Assembly: GCA_037447655.1 (NCBI GenBank)
Contig: JBBHKE010001432.1
Coordinates: forward strand, 156,018-220,017
DNA: 64,000 nt
Direction: 5' to 3'
DNA from: Zygnema cylindricum
Lineage: Eukaryota > Streptophyta > Zygnematophyceae > Zygnematales > Zygnemataceae
The notes beneath the pieces are model-generated. The model made no database searches and had not been told where the DNA came from. It was given only the letters and a program-made list of their open reading frames with translations. Of this stretch, positions 34,169 to 44,327 are shown piece after piece (within the stretch, counting starts at the first letter, position 1; every line of letters starts with the position of its first letter). The translations under genes and the position numbers were made by a program.

Positions 34169-35417
34169 TGAAACGTCAACCCTCGGGAACTCCACCAAGA
34201 TATGGAGGAGTAAGGTTTCCTGCACCAGCGACTGCTTTAGTGGAGGTGGCAAATGATCAAACAGAAGTGTGTCCGAAAAGGGAAAAGGGAAGGAGACACC
34301 CCTCACTCCTATTGCCACAGATCCGAGAGCTGCGGCCGTGATGACCGCGGAGAACGACACTCAAATGTGGGAAGACGTAAACACGGCAGGCAATAACTTC
34401 ATTCTAAGGCACCTCACTAAAGCTTTGGCCACCCCTCACCTTCACATTTACAAGGCTGAGGAGTTGTGGGTGAGTTTAGTGAATATCTATAGAGTTGGTA
34501 CTATTCAGGAGCTCCAGTTGACAAAGCAAAAGTTAGTGAGTTACACTTACAAAGAAGGAAAGATGTTAGATTACTGTAATGATCTCTCTTGTTTGTATGT
34601 GGAGATAGAAAGTGCAGGATTGATATGCACAATGAAAATGAAAGTTAACACTCTCATCATGAAGTTATCAGACGAGTACAAAAACATAGTGTAACGAGTA
34701 CATGAAAGGATTGATAGTTCATGGAAGTGGAATACACTGGTACGGATGATACTTGTGTAGGAAAACACAATGGAGATTAGGAGAAGAGGAAAGAGCATTC
34801 AAGCTCTAGCTGTAGGTGGGGACCGATGGGAGAAGGACCCGAAAAAACCTTACATATTTGAAAGAGATCATTCTTCAGGACCGAGGCATCCAAAGGGTAT
34901 TTGCCATTTTTGCAAGAAGCCGAGACAATTCATTACAAATTGTGTCAAGCTATAGGAGTTGAGGCTCCAAGAGAACTGTAGAGCGGGTTCTTTTGGAGGG
35001 AAAAAAAAGGCACTTGTGGTCACGCAAGAGAAAGGGGAAACCGATGATGAGTTATCTGAGGAGGAGAATGGGGAGCTCCATCTTGACGAGAGTCAAAAGG
35101 AGAAGGAGATCCCTCAAAAACAAAAGTGTACTCTTGGAGCAATTCATGAAGCTCCACGGAAGGCAAGATTATCGACTCTAGTGCATCCATGCATATGTGT
35201 CGTGATAAGCATCTCTTTACTAAGCTAAAAAAAATCCCAATTGTAGAGGTAGAGTATGGGGCTGGGAGAGTGGTTACAACAGATATACTGGGATCGGTAT
35301 ATATGAAAGTCTTAGTCGAGGGAAAGTCTTATATACTCACCTTTTAATATGTACTCTACATTCCTCTGCTAAGTAAAAACCTTGTCTCTATGTCTGTGTT
35401 AGATGACAAAGAGTTTG
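34169..35417 (+). pseudogene. Copia Gag and protease fragment, element 7 (family A)
   Basis: Starts abruptly at Gag residue about 47 (K-R-Q-P-S-G-T-P equivalent), then P-L-T-P-I-A-T, Q-M-W-E-D-V-N, and the Y-T-Y-K-E-G-K-M-L-D-Y-C-N-D-L box. The knuckle reads C-H-F-C-K-K-P-R-Q-F-I-T-N-C, with the metal-binding His changed to Gln (about 34906-34946). An acidic segment and the protease flap region (V-E-Y-G-A-G-R-V-V-T-T-D) follow. The protease active site is frameshifted near 35175. The frame is cut at D-D-K-E-F by a family C LTR at 35418. Confidence 0.8.
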
Positions 35418-36025
35418 TGAAATTCTATGGGCTCCATTGCCCACAAAATTCGAAGATCCAAAAGAAGCTAATCTAGATAGTGCCGACTCCAAGTTGATAT
35501 AAACCCAAATAAATGATCCCTTGACAATAAGAACCCCAATACAAGTTCACCCCTGTGAAGGGAAGACCTTCTGTGTGCTCAGTTCCACCACAGAATGCAA
35601 AGCTTGAATATGTGTTTTGGACAATATTCCCCACTTTGACTTTCCCACTGAATAAGTGCCACCCTGACACGCAAAAACCTCTAACAGACTACACCCCTGT
35701 GTATCGTAGACTCCCCTGAGTCCGCAGTAAAAAGAATCACTGAATTTGCTCACCCGAGCGTTAAGCTATGGCTGGTGAAAGATGACCTTTATAGTTACAA
35801 GCTCTCTTAGAGAGAGAGGTACCTAAATATTACTAAGTCTCGGTCTGCCTACTCACGACAACCTACTATTAAACCCTATTCCAATAGGAACACTATAAAA
35901 TACAAGAAGGTACAATGGGCGATGTACTTATTGTACAACCATTGTACGACAAGGTCTACAAGGTGACACCTGTCATATCGGAAGCCATGGTTCCTCCTCC
36001 CATCTTCTCCGGTATCAAATAATGT
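35418..36025 (-). mobile_element. Family C LTR fragment
   Basis: The left edge 'tgaaattctatgggctccattgcc' matches the left edge of the LTR at 36040. It continues through the 'ctctcttagagagagaggta' palindrome (about 35801-35821) and the 'tccaataggaacactata' zone, then breaks off near 36025. Bases 35876-36025 repeat 36333-36483 almost exactly. Confidence 0.7.
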
Positions 36026-36039
36026 GGGGGCCCATAACG
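36026..36039 (-). other. Half-tRNA-type primer-binding site of a family C element
   Basis: On the minus strand, directly after the LTR end, stands cgttatgggccccc. It matches the anticodon region of initiator tRNA-Met (GGGCCCAUAAC) as in families A and B. The rest of that element's internal region is deleted. Confidence 0.65.
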
Positions 36040-36912
36040 TGAAATTATGTGGTCTCCATTGACCCACAGAATGAGCAGCCTTTGTAAAGCCTCTTGGATA
36101 ATATTTGCCCCTTCTACTTTCCCGTTGAATAAGCGCCGCCCAGGTACACAAATATTCTGACCACTCTCGCCCTTGTGAGGAAAAGACTCGCCTGAGTCAA
36201 ACGCAAAAAGAATCACTGAATTACCTCCCTTGAGCAGTAAGTTATGGCTGGTCAAAGATGATCTTTATAGTTACAAGCTCTCTTAGAGAGAGAGGTAGTC
36301 TCGGTCTGCCTACTCACGACTACCTACTAATAAACCCTAGTCCAATAGGAACACTATATAGTACAAGAAGGTACAATGGGCGATGTACTTATTGTACGAC
36401 CATTGTACGACAAGGTCTACAAGGTGACACCTGTCAAATCGGAAGCCATGGTTCCTCCTCCCATCTTCTCCGGTATCAAATAATATGGCGCCACGTGGCA
36501 CCGCGTGACGCTATCTCTGTATGCCGCCAAAAGCTCACTTCGCATGGCGGCTATAATGTCGGCCATCCGATTAAAACTTATTTTACACGGTTCAGATTCG
36601 CGTACATGCAGGAATTGCTCATTTTGGTTAGAATGTTGTTAATTAGCTGTTGCGTTAATGTTTATATATTTATGAAACCCGTCACGTGTATCGTTTCGTA
36701 ATGCCTTAATGGTTAAGGCGTTAGGCTATATAGAATCTTGAGGTTGAGGTTCAAATCTAAACTTAGGCATTATTTTAGTAAATTACACATTACTTCAAAA
36801 ACTGCCACTTTCTAAATATGGCGGCAGCCATGGCGGGCCTTTGATCCTCACTCTCTTTCTTTAAATCAAAACTAAAATAGGGAAGTGACCTATTAATTAC
36901 CTCTTTTCAACA
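36040..36912 (-). mobile_element. Family C LTR, complete, 873 bp
   Basis: Minus-strand start TGTTGAAAAGAGGTAATTAA at 36912, end ...ACATAATTTCA at 36040, followed by a primer-binding site. It carries the tRNA-like block (36703-36769). The right flank is cgcca; no matching duplication was found, consistent with internal deletion and rearrangement. Confidence 0.75.
36703..36769 (+). ncRNA. tRNA-like block in the complete family C LTR, antisense
   Basis: Second copy of the 33957-34025 module: GCCTTAATGGTTAAGGCG, then GAGGTTCAAATC and CTTAGGCA. It has diverged in the middle (ctatatagaatcttgagg). Confidence 0.45.
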
Positions 36913-37455
36913 CGCCATGTTCTCGTATGCTGTCGGGTCACGAGAGAAAGCTCTGATACAACTATAAAAGGAACAAAACACCACAATGCACAGCAGAGAG
37001 TTCTAAGGATCTCCCCGTAGCAACAGCAAGAGTACACAACAATTACAGCAATTACAGACAATGGTTGCGTTTTATTACTCAGGAGAAGATTACAAAATTG
37101 AATGCTCGCTGCAAAGGTCTACTCAAAGAGTCCGCGTTCACTACGTTTGCTTTCCTATTTAAACTATATAGCCACTAGTCAACCTAGTACAATACAATTG
37201 TACAAGTGGACGTTCACAGTCAACCGAGAACCATTTCCAAAATATCCTTCTAGAACTATACAGTTCAATCTACAGTACGCGTCGTTGCTATCCTGCTACG
37301 CTTCGCTACTATGTTGCGCTACCATCTTGTAATACTACTAAGTTGCTATGTTGCTATGTTGTGCTTGTCTAGGATCGCAGCTGCGCTGCTCTAAAACCAC
37401 AACTAGAGCAGCCTAGTTTCTAGCCACTAAGTACTCAACCCTGTAACCCTGCTAT
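36913..37455 (-). mobile_element. LTR and leader of a Tnt1-like copia element
   Basis: The minus strand shows a conventional primer-binding site TGTATCAGAGC (36950-36960), complementary to the 3' end of initiator tRNA-Met, then ctttctctcgtgac and an ATG near 36917. The LTR (about 36962-37455) has a TATA-like ctatatagtttaaatagg (37158-37175), an AATAAAAC polyadenylation-like signal near 37070 and degenerate 'gttgctat' repeats (37270-37360). It differs in priming from families A-C. Both ends are cut by neighbours. Confidence 0.65.
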
Positions 37456-39092
37456 AGGAAGTCTGTGAGCCTTTCCTTGAGCACATCCACTACAATCATC
37501 CACCATTTCATTATCACCAAAATGAATGCCTTCTACTACACCAAGCTATTCATTTCTCTCAACCTATCAAATTGCACATGCCCCAACCGCTAATGCCAAA
37601 TCATAAACTTTGGAACACCAACGTAATAATCATTCTTCTTTTCATTACTCACGTTAAGCCTAAACATGCATTGGCTAACCTTATATGTTGTGAAGTAGAC
37701 TTCATCTCCACACTTAGCTGTAAAGACTCCCTTTCTAGTGAAGGTATCAAACTCTTTGTCATCTAATACAGATGTAGAGACAAGATTTTTGCTCCACTGA
37801 GGAATGTAGATTAAATCTCAGAATGTGAGTATAGAAGTCTTACCCTCCACTAAGACTTTCAGATCTACTGACCCCACTAAATCTGTAGTAACTACTCTCC
37901 CATCCCCATACTCTATCTCTACAGTAGGGATCTTTCTTAGCTTAGTGAAAAGTTGTTTTTCGCGACACATATGCATGGATGCACTTGAGTCGATGATACA
38001 TCCTCCCTGTGGAGCTTCCCAAATTGCTCCAAGGGCACACTTCTATCTCCGAGGGATCTCCTTCTCCTCCACACTCTCGTCAAGAAGAACTCCCTATCCT
38101 CCTCAAAGGACTCGTCCATGGTTTCTCCTGTCACTTTTGTGACCACAAGTGTCTTTTTCTTCCCTCCGAAAGAAACCCCTCCATGGTTCTCTTGGAACCT
38201 CAGCTCCGACAGCTTGACACAACTCGTGATATAGTGTCCTAGCTTTTTGCAAAAACTCGGTCCTCTAGACTGATCTCTTTCCCCTTAGTACGGTTTCTTC
38301 GGATCTTTCCCCTATCGGTCCCCTCCTACAGCTAGAGCTTGAATGCTTTTTCCTCCTCTCCTAATATTCATGGTGTTTTCCTGCACAAGTATCATCCGGA
38401 CCAGTGTATTCCACTTCCATGAACTGTCACTCATTTCTTGTACCCTGTACACTATGTTGTCATACTCGTCTGGTAATTTCATGATATGAGTGTTAACTTT
38501 CATCTTCATTGTACCTCTCCACCTGGAACTTTCCATCTGCATATACAATCAAGAAATATCATTACAATAATCTAATATCTTTCCTCTTTTGTAAAATTAA
38601 CTCTTTAGCTTCTGCTCAGCCAACTGGAGCTCCTGAATAGTACCAGCTCTATAGATCTTCACCAAACTCACCCACAACTCCTCAGCATTGTAAATTTGAA
38701 GGTGAGGGGTGGCTAAAGCTTAAGTGAGGCGCCTTAGAATGAAGTTCTTGGCAATCATGTTTATGTCCTCCCACATTTGAGTATCGTTTTCCACGGTCTT
38801 CATAACCGCCGCTCCCTGATGACGTGGCAATAGGAGTGAGGGGTGTCTCTTCCCTTTCTCTTTTTCAGACACAATGTTGTCCCCATCATCTTCCTCCTCC
38901 GAAGAAGCAGTCACTGCTGCAGGAAACCTTACTCCTCCAAATACTGTTGGAGTTCCCGAAGGTGGACGTTTCACTTGTCCACTAACGATACCCCAGTATC
39001 GTTTTTTACACAAAGCCCCCATTATCATGGGTTCCCAATAGATGAACCCAAATCCATTGAAGGTGGGCACCCTAGTGGATGGGCCCATAACC
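37456..39092 (-). pseudogene. Copia Gag-protease fragment, element 6 (family A')
   Basis: Minus strand. The Gag start M-E-D-T-E-L-Q-V-M-G-P begins at 39112 inside the LTR. Gag runs to about 38150 with a frameshift near 38820, loss of the knuckle motif around 38220-38250, and stops. Protease flap (V-E-I-E-Y-G-D-G-R) lies near 37900. The GAG-pre-integrase H-K-R-L-G-H box is worn (about 37590). It is truncated within the C-x2-C part at 37456, next to the Tnt1-like LTR. Confidence 0.8.
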
Positions 39093-39930
39093 TGCAATTC
39101 TGTGTCCTCCATTGGACTACAGAATTTAGGAAGCCTTTAGATAGTTTTTAACTAACCCACTTCAAGCCACAACCACTACTGCCCAAGAAAGCAAACTGAC
39201 AGTTTTACTACATCTTTGTGCAGCCTGGACCCCGTTGAGTCCGTAGCAAAAAGAATCACCGAAAACGACCAGCCAACCGATTAGTTATGAGCCGGCAAAA
39301 ATGCCAATTTACGCAAAGCTCTCTTAGAGAGAGGTGACTACCTGTCAAATTTTCCTAGTCCTTAACCCCTCTCACAACCCCTATCTATAGAAGTACGAAC
39401 CAATCATATTAGTGTAAAGTACAGAAAAGTACTACGGCCGATGTCCTTTCTATACGTCATGTGTAGTGGACGTGTGTCACCTTTTCACTCGTCCGTATGT
39501 TCCTTGGAATTACTGCAACCAAATATTATCCCTCCACGTGGCGCTAGGTCATTCCACGTCTATAAACGCCAAAGTGACCATTCCGCGATCTCGAAAGTGA
39601 TGTGTGCCGTCAGATTAAATTTGACATTAAATGTCGGCTGTCTACACAAAGTCCGATTCTTTTGTTTCGTGCGAAATGACATCCGCACTCAATTTTAACT
39701 AGTTCTATGTTCCTTCGCGCATATTTTAGTTAATCGGTTTCAGTACCATACAATAGTTTAAATACATATCAAACCGTATATATCCTAACAGACTTCTACG
39801 ACAAACTGGTTAGAGCTAACGACTACGCCGCGCTCTGCTGGTCGGAGGTTCAAGTTTTGCCAGACTCAGCCTTTTGTTGAGAGTGACTTAAGTCACTCTT
39901 TAGTCCTTCCTATGGAGCTGAGGTAGCCAT
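39093..39930 (-). mobile_element. 5' LTR of element 6 (A'), distal part; remainder at 46356-46503
   Basis: Minus-strand LTR end GGACACAGAATTGCA at 39093, followed by primer site ggttatgggcccatcc. It is interrupted at GCCAT by the near-intact element. Rejoined, the LTR is about 986 bp and matches the A' solo LTR at 7377-8417. Confidence 0.85.
39791..39867 (+). ncRNA. tRNA-like block in element 6 LTR, antisense
   Basis: Plus strand: GACTTCTACGACAAACTGGTTAGAGC, an A-box-like D arm, then GGAGGTTCAAGTTTTGCC, a worn B-box. The LTR is on the minus strand, so the antisense relation seen at 7586-7663 holds. Confidence 0.45.
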
Positions 39931-40968
39931 TGCAATTCTGTGTCCTCCATTGGACTACAGAATACAGGAAGCCTCTAGATAGTATTTAACTAACCCACTT
40001 TAAGCCACAACCACTTCTGCCTCCAAAGGCAAACTGACAATTTGACTGCACCCCTGTGTAGCCTGGACTCCCCTGAGTGCGTAGCAAAAAGAATCACTGA
40101 AAACGGCCAACCAGGCGATAAGTTATGAGGCAGTAAAAATGCCAATTTGTACAAACTCTCAAAGGGAGAGATGACTACCTACCTAAATTTTCTAAGTCCT
40201 GATTCTCTCTAATAACTCCTATCTACTAAAGTACGGACGAATCATATTATTGTATCGTACACAAAAGTACTACTGCCGATGTACCTTTTGTACGGCCTAT
40301 GTACGACAAGGCTATTAAGTGGACGCGTGTCCGCTTTTCACTCGTCCGTACATTCCTCGGAATTCCTATGACCGAATGTCATCTCTCCACGTGGCTCCAG
40401 GTCATGCCACGTCACAAAACGCCAAAATGACTACTCCGGGATTTCGGCGATGATGTGCGCCGTTGGATTTTGTGCCAAACGCAATCTTAGCCGTAATAAA
40501 TGCTTGCGTGACATTTGTTCCGATGTCGAAATAAAATGCGTGGTATCCGTTTCGAATTAGCGTTGTACGACGTACTTTATAAAACTGAATCTATGTACGC
40601 CGTATAAAGTTCTAGTTAAATGAATTTTAGTCACGCAAACTAAATATATATCTATCACATACCATAGTACTTAGCATTGGTCCTAGTCTATTAGGATAAA
40701 ACTGACCGCTACCGATCAACTTGACGAACCGCAGGTACCGGGACCAAACCTCTGGTCCGTCAAGTATATTTTTAGTAACCTACTAAAAATAGCTGTCTGT
40801 TGAACTAAGGCAGCCATGGATCAACCTCTCTCTCTTACCTTCAGTGACTACAACAAGTATGGGAGTTAGAGAGCGGAGGTGGAGGCAGGCTGCCCGTCCT
40901 TTTTCTTTCCTTTTTATAAAGACATATTTAAACCTAGAAAATACTCTAGAAATCTATAAATTTCAACA
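39931..40968 (-). mobile_element. 3' LTR of element 5
   Basis: Minus-strand TGTTGAAATTTATAG ... ACAGAATTGCA, 1038 bp. Its first 55 bases still code for the last residues of the Pol frame (stop at 40914). Confidence 0.92.
40721..40763. repeat. Conserved LTR hairpin in element 5
   Basis: TTGACGAACC against GGTCCGTCAA with 'gcaggtaccgggaccaaacctct' between; an identical-position copy is at 46103-46145. The palindrome TTTTTAGTA..TACTAAAAA (about 40768-40791) lies beside it. The inner GCAGGTACC and GGATAAA-type flank may be a decayed form of the tRNA-like block in A' and C. Confidence 0.6.
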
Positions 40969-43900
40969 CTCCCCTTATTTTCTAGTCTAATTTTAACTTT
41001 TTCTTTCAACCCGCATTTTTCCCGACAATATTTTAGTTTAGGAGAGGGCACAGGTTTGGTCATCATGTCAGCCACCATTTCTTCATCAGGTCTATAAACA
41101 AGATTTAAAATTTTATTTTCAACTTTTTCTCTTACGAAGCTCAATCTTATGTCCATATGTTTTGCTTTGAAATGGTGTTTTGGATTGGCTGCAATTGCAG
41201 TTGCAGCTTGGTTATCGCAAAATATTTCATGCACTCCCTCCTTCATAAATCCCAGTTCTTGTAACAATGATTTCACCCACATTAGTTCTTTTACAGCAGA
41301 ACAAGACGCCATATACTCAGCCTCCATAGTAGACTGAGCAACCACCTTTTGTTGCTTACTGCTCCAACAGCAAGCACCTTCCCCCACATACAAAACATAT
41401 CCAGAAGTGCATCTTCTCATAGGTGCATCCCCATAACTGGCGTCACTCCAAGTGGTGATATCAGTATGCTCCCCTCCCAAATGCAACCATAATTCTCTGG
41501 TTCCAACCAGATATCTCATGACTCTCTTGGCTGCCTCCCAGTCTCTCTTCCTAGGATCATTAAGACTCCTACTGAGTACTCCAACTGCTGCCGCTATGTC
41601 CGGCCTGGTACAGTTCATAAAATAAATTAAGCTTCCTACGACTTGTCTATAAGGGATAGACTTCATGAACTCTCTCTCCTCTAGACTCATCTGATCGTCT
41701 AAGATTATCACTCCTCCTTCTACACTCCCATCACTTACTTTTTTCAAGTCCATGGGAGTGGTACAACTGTTAGCATTTTCCATCTGGAATTTCTCAAGCA
41801 TATTACCTATTGCTTCTTTCTGAGTAAGTCTGATAATCTTCTTCCCTCTATCTCTCTCCATTTGGATCCCCAAAATATATTTTGCCTCCCCTAAATCCTT
41901 CATATCAAATCTGCCCCTAAGATCTCTCTTTAGCCTATTGATATTCTCCAAAGACTTACTTAACACAAGCAGATCATCCACATAAATTGCAATAAAAATG
42001 ACACCATTCTCATCTTCAAACATATAGATAGAATGGTCAGAGCTGATCCGGATGTATCCCAGATCGGTGAGAAACTCATCTAGTTTCTTATTCCACTGTC
42101 GGGGAGCCTGTTTCAGTCCGTATAAGGACTTTATGAGCCTGCAGACTTTGCTTTCTTCTCCTTCTTCCACAAACCCCTCGGGTTGCCTCATAAAAATTTC
42201 TTCCTCTAACTCACCATTAAGAAAAGCAGTCTTAATGTCCATCTGGTGTATTTCCATGTCTTCCGCTGCGGCCAGACTGAGGAGGATCCTTACCGATGGG
42301 AATCGAACAATTGGAGCAAAGGTCTCCTCATAGTCAATCCCCTCTTTTTGGGTGAACCCCTTTGCTACCAATCGAGCCTTATACCTCTCAATTGTATTAT
42401 CTGGGTTCAGTTTTAGTTTAAATACCCATTTACATCCAATAGGTTTTCTATCTGGAGGGCAATCCGCTAGTTCCCAAGTATTTGCTTCCATGATAGAGGT
42501 CATCTCATCATTTATGGCTCTAATCCATCTTTCTTTCTCTGGACTATTCACTGCCTCTAAGTAAGACTGAGGCTCATCTGGGTGAGATAGCTTAGTTACC
42601 TTATGAGCAGCTTGTTTTTCCTGTATCCTTTTGCTGCTCCTCCTTCCTCCCTCAAACTCCGAAGCTGGAATCGATGGAAGTCTTCGATTTCTTCTCATTG
42701 TCTCATCGGCTCCCCTGTCCATGGAAACCGGTTCTTGTCCCGCTTCTTCTATCTCCTCGAAGTCCATGGGAGTATGTGAGGTTTCTGGTGAGTCTCCTGT
42801 ATCTTCGATCTCCCCTGAACCTGTAATCATGGTGTCACCCATGTCCCTTTCGGGGACGACCGAGTTCTCCTCACTTTCGGACTCAAATCTGATTCTTATC
42901 TTCTTTGTATATTTGAAGGGGTCAAATGACTTTCCTTCATCCATGACAACTAAGTGTTTGACCAGAATGATATCTTTCTTTGCTAAGTCATAGACTCTAT
43001 ATCCCTTAACATCCTCATCATATCCCACAAAGTATCCTGGTTTTCCCTTAGCATCTAGTTTCCAGTTTTTCCTATCCGTGTCAAGACTGTAAACTTGGCT
43101 ACCAAATACTTTAAGGTGTGAGATATCTGGTTTCCTTCCAACCCATCTCTCATAAGGTGTCACTCCCTTTACAGCTGAGGTAAGGACTCTATTTTTAATG
43201 TAGTTGGCACAGTTCATTGCCTCTGCCCAAAATCTCTTTCCTATTTTCTTGTCTGCCAACATACTGCATGCACTATCTCCTAGTGTTCTATTCAACCTCT
43301 CAGCTACCCCATTTTGTTCCGGGTTATATGGTACGGTTTTCTGGTGTTGCACTCCCTCATCTCTCAGATATTCCTCAAACTGGTTAGAGGTATATCCCCC
43401 CCCATTATCACTCCTTATCCTCTTAATAGGGGTTTCATGCAATTTCTCACTCCATGCTTTATATTCTTTGAAGTAAGTGGATGCTTCAGACTTATTTTTC
43501 AGAAAGTAGACTCTAGAGTATCTAGACCAATCATCAGTTATTGTCATCATGAACCTCTTTCCTCCAACCGAAGGTACTTTTGCAGGTCCCCAAATATCTG
43601 TGTGGACCAAATCTAACACTTTCTCACCTCTATATGTGGCGGCTTTGGGAAAGGGAAGTCTGTGAGCCTTACCTTGAGCACAACCACTACAATCATCCAT
43701 CATTTCATTATCCCCAAACTGAATGCCATCTACTACCCCAAGCTTTTTCATTTCCCTTAACCTATCAAAATGCACATGCCCCAACCGCTTATGCCAAATC
43801 ATCACCTTAGGAACACCAACATAGTAAGCATTCTTCTTTTCATTACTCAAGTTAAGCCTAAACATTCCTTGGCTACCCTTATCTGCTGTGAAGTAAACTT

Positions 43901-44174
43901 CATTCCCATACTTAGATGTAAAGACTCCCTTTCTGGTGAAGGTATCAAACTCTTTGTCATCTAACACAGACGTAGAGACAAGATTTTTACTCAGCTGAGG
44001 AATGGTAAGTACATCTGAGAATGTAAGTATAGAGGTCTTACCCTCCACTAATACTTTCAGATCTACTGATCCCACTAGATCTGTAGTAACCACTCTCCCA
44101 TCCCCATACTCTATCTCTACAGTAGGAATCTTTCGTAGCTTAGTGAAGAGTTCTTTATCACGACACATATGCAT
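40914..44174 (-). CDS. Copia pro-pol polyprotein, 1086 codons (element 5)
   Basis: Longest open frame of the window. It holds the protease C-terminal part (residues 1-105; the D-S-G-A-S active site lies just upstream at 44181-44189 in the same frame). GAG-pre-integrase has H-K-R-L-G-H (128-133) and C-S-G-C (162-165). Integrase has the D-D-35-E triad at D193, D256 and E292. An acidic linker spans about 430-520. RT includes Q-M-D-I-K-T-A-F (644-651) and the Y-V-D-D box at 731-734. RNase H has D911, E953, D987 and D1008. The set is complete for integration and reverse transcription in a virus-like particle. The frame continues through the polypurine tract and 55 bases into the 3' LTR. The first Met is only the first after a stop; the family's frame is continuous with Gag. 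Two in-frame stops (about 44328 and 44244) separate it from Gag, so expression would need readthrough or a separate start. Confidence 0.92.
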   Translation of the reverse strand: MHMCRDKELFTKLRKIPTVEIEYGDGRVVTTDLVGSVDLKVLVEGKTSILTFSDVLTIPQLSKNLVSTSVLDDKEFDTFTRKGVFTSKYGNEVYFTADKGSQGMFRLNLSNEKKNAYYVGVPKVMIWHKRLGHVHFDRLREMKKLGVVDGIQFGDNEMMDDCSGCAQGKAHRLPFPKAATYRGEKVLDLVHTDIWGPAKVPSVGGKRFMMTITDDWSRYSRVYFLKNKSEASTYFKEYKAWSEKLHETPIKRIRSDNGGGYTSNQFEEYLRDEGVQHQKTVPYNPEQNGVAERLNRTLGDSACSMLADKKIGKRFWAEAMNCANYIKNRVLTSAVKGVTPYERWVGRKPDISHLKVFGSQVYSLDTDRKNWKLDAKGKPGYFVGYDEDVKGYRVYDLAKKDIILVKHLVVMDEGKSFDPFKYTKKIRIRFESESEENSVVPERDMGDTMITGSGEIEDTGDSPETSHTPMDFEEIEEAGQEPVSMDRGADETMRRNRRLPSIPASEFEGGRRSSKRIQEKQAAHKVTKLSHPDEPQSYLEAVNSPEKERWIRAINDEMTSIMEANTWELADCPPDRKPIGCKWVFKLKLNPDNTIERYKARLVAKGFTQKEGIDYEETFAPIVRFPSVRILLSLAAAEDMEIHQMDIKTAFLNGELEEEIFMRQPEGFVEEGEESKVCRLIKSLYGLKQAPRQWNKKLDEFLTDLGYIRISSDHSIYMFEDENGVIFIAIYVDDLLVLSKSLENINRLKRDLRGRFDMKDLGEAKYILGIQMERDRGKKIIRLTQKEAIGNMLEKFQMENANSCTTPMDLKKVSDGSVEGGVIILDDQMSLEEREFMKSIPYRQVVGSLIYFMNCTRPDIAAAVGVLSRSLNDPRKRDWEAAKRVMRYLVGTRELWLHLGGEHTDITTWSDASYGDAPMRRCTSGYVLYVGEGACCWSSKQQKVVAQSTMEAEYMASCSAVKELMWVKSLLQELGFMKEGVHEIFCDNQAATAIAANPKHHFKAKHMDIRLSFVREKVENKILNLVYRPDEEMVADMMTKPVPSPKLKYCREKCGLKEKVKIRLENKGSVEIYRFLEYFLGLNMSL

Positions 44175-44327
44175 GGATGCACCTGAGTCGATGATCCATC
44201 CTTCCTGTGGAGCTTCCCGAATTGCTCCAAGGGCACACTTCTACCTCCGAGGGATCTCCTTCTCCTTCAGACTGTCGTCAAGAAGAAGCTCCCCATCATC
44301 CTCAGATGACTCATCCTCGGTTTCTCC

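Noticed and set aside
35801-35821. Terminator or regulatory palindrome 'ctctcttagagagag'
   Set aside because: It is part of the family C LTR and recurs at 36278-36297; no independent function can be shown.
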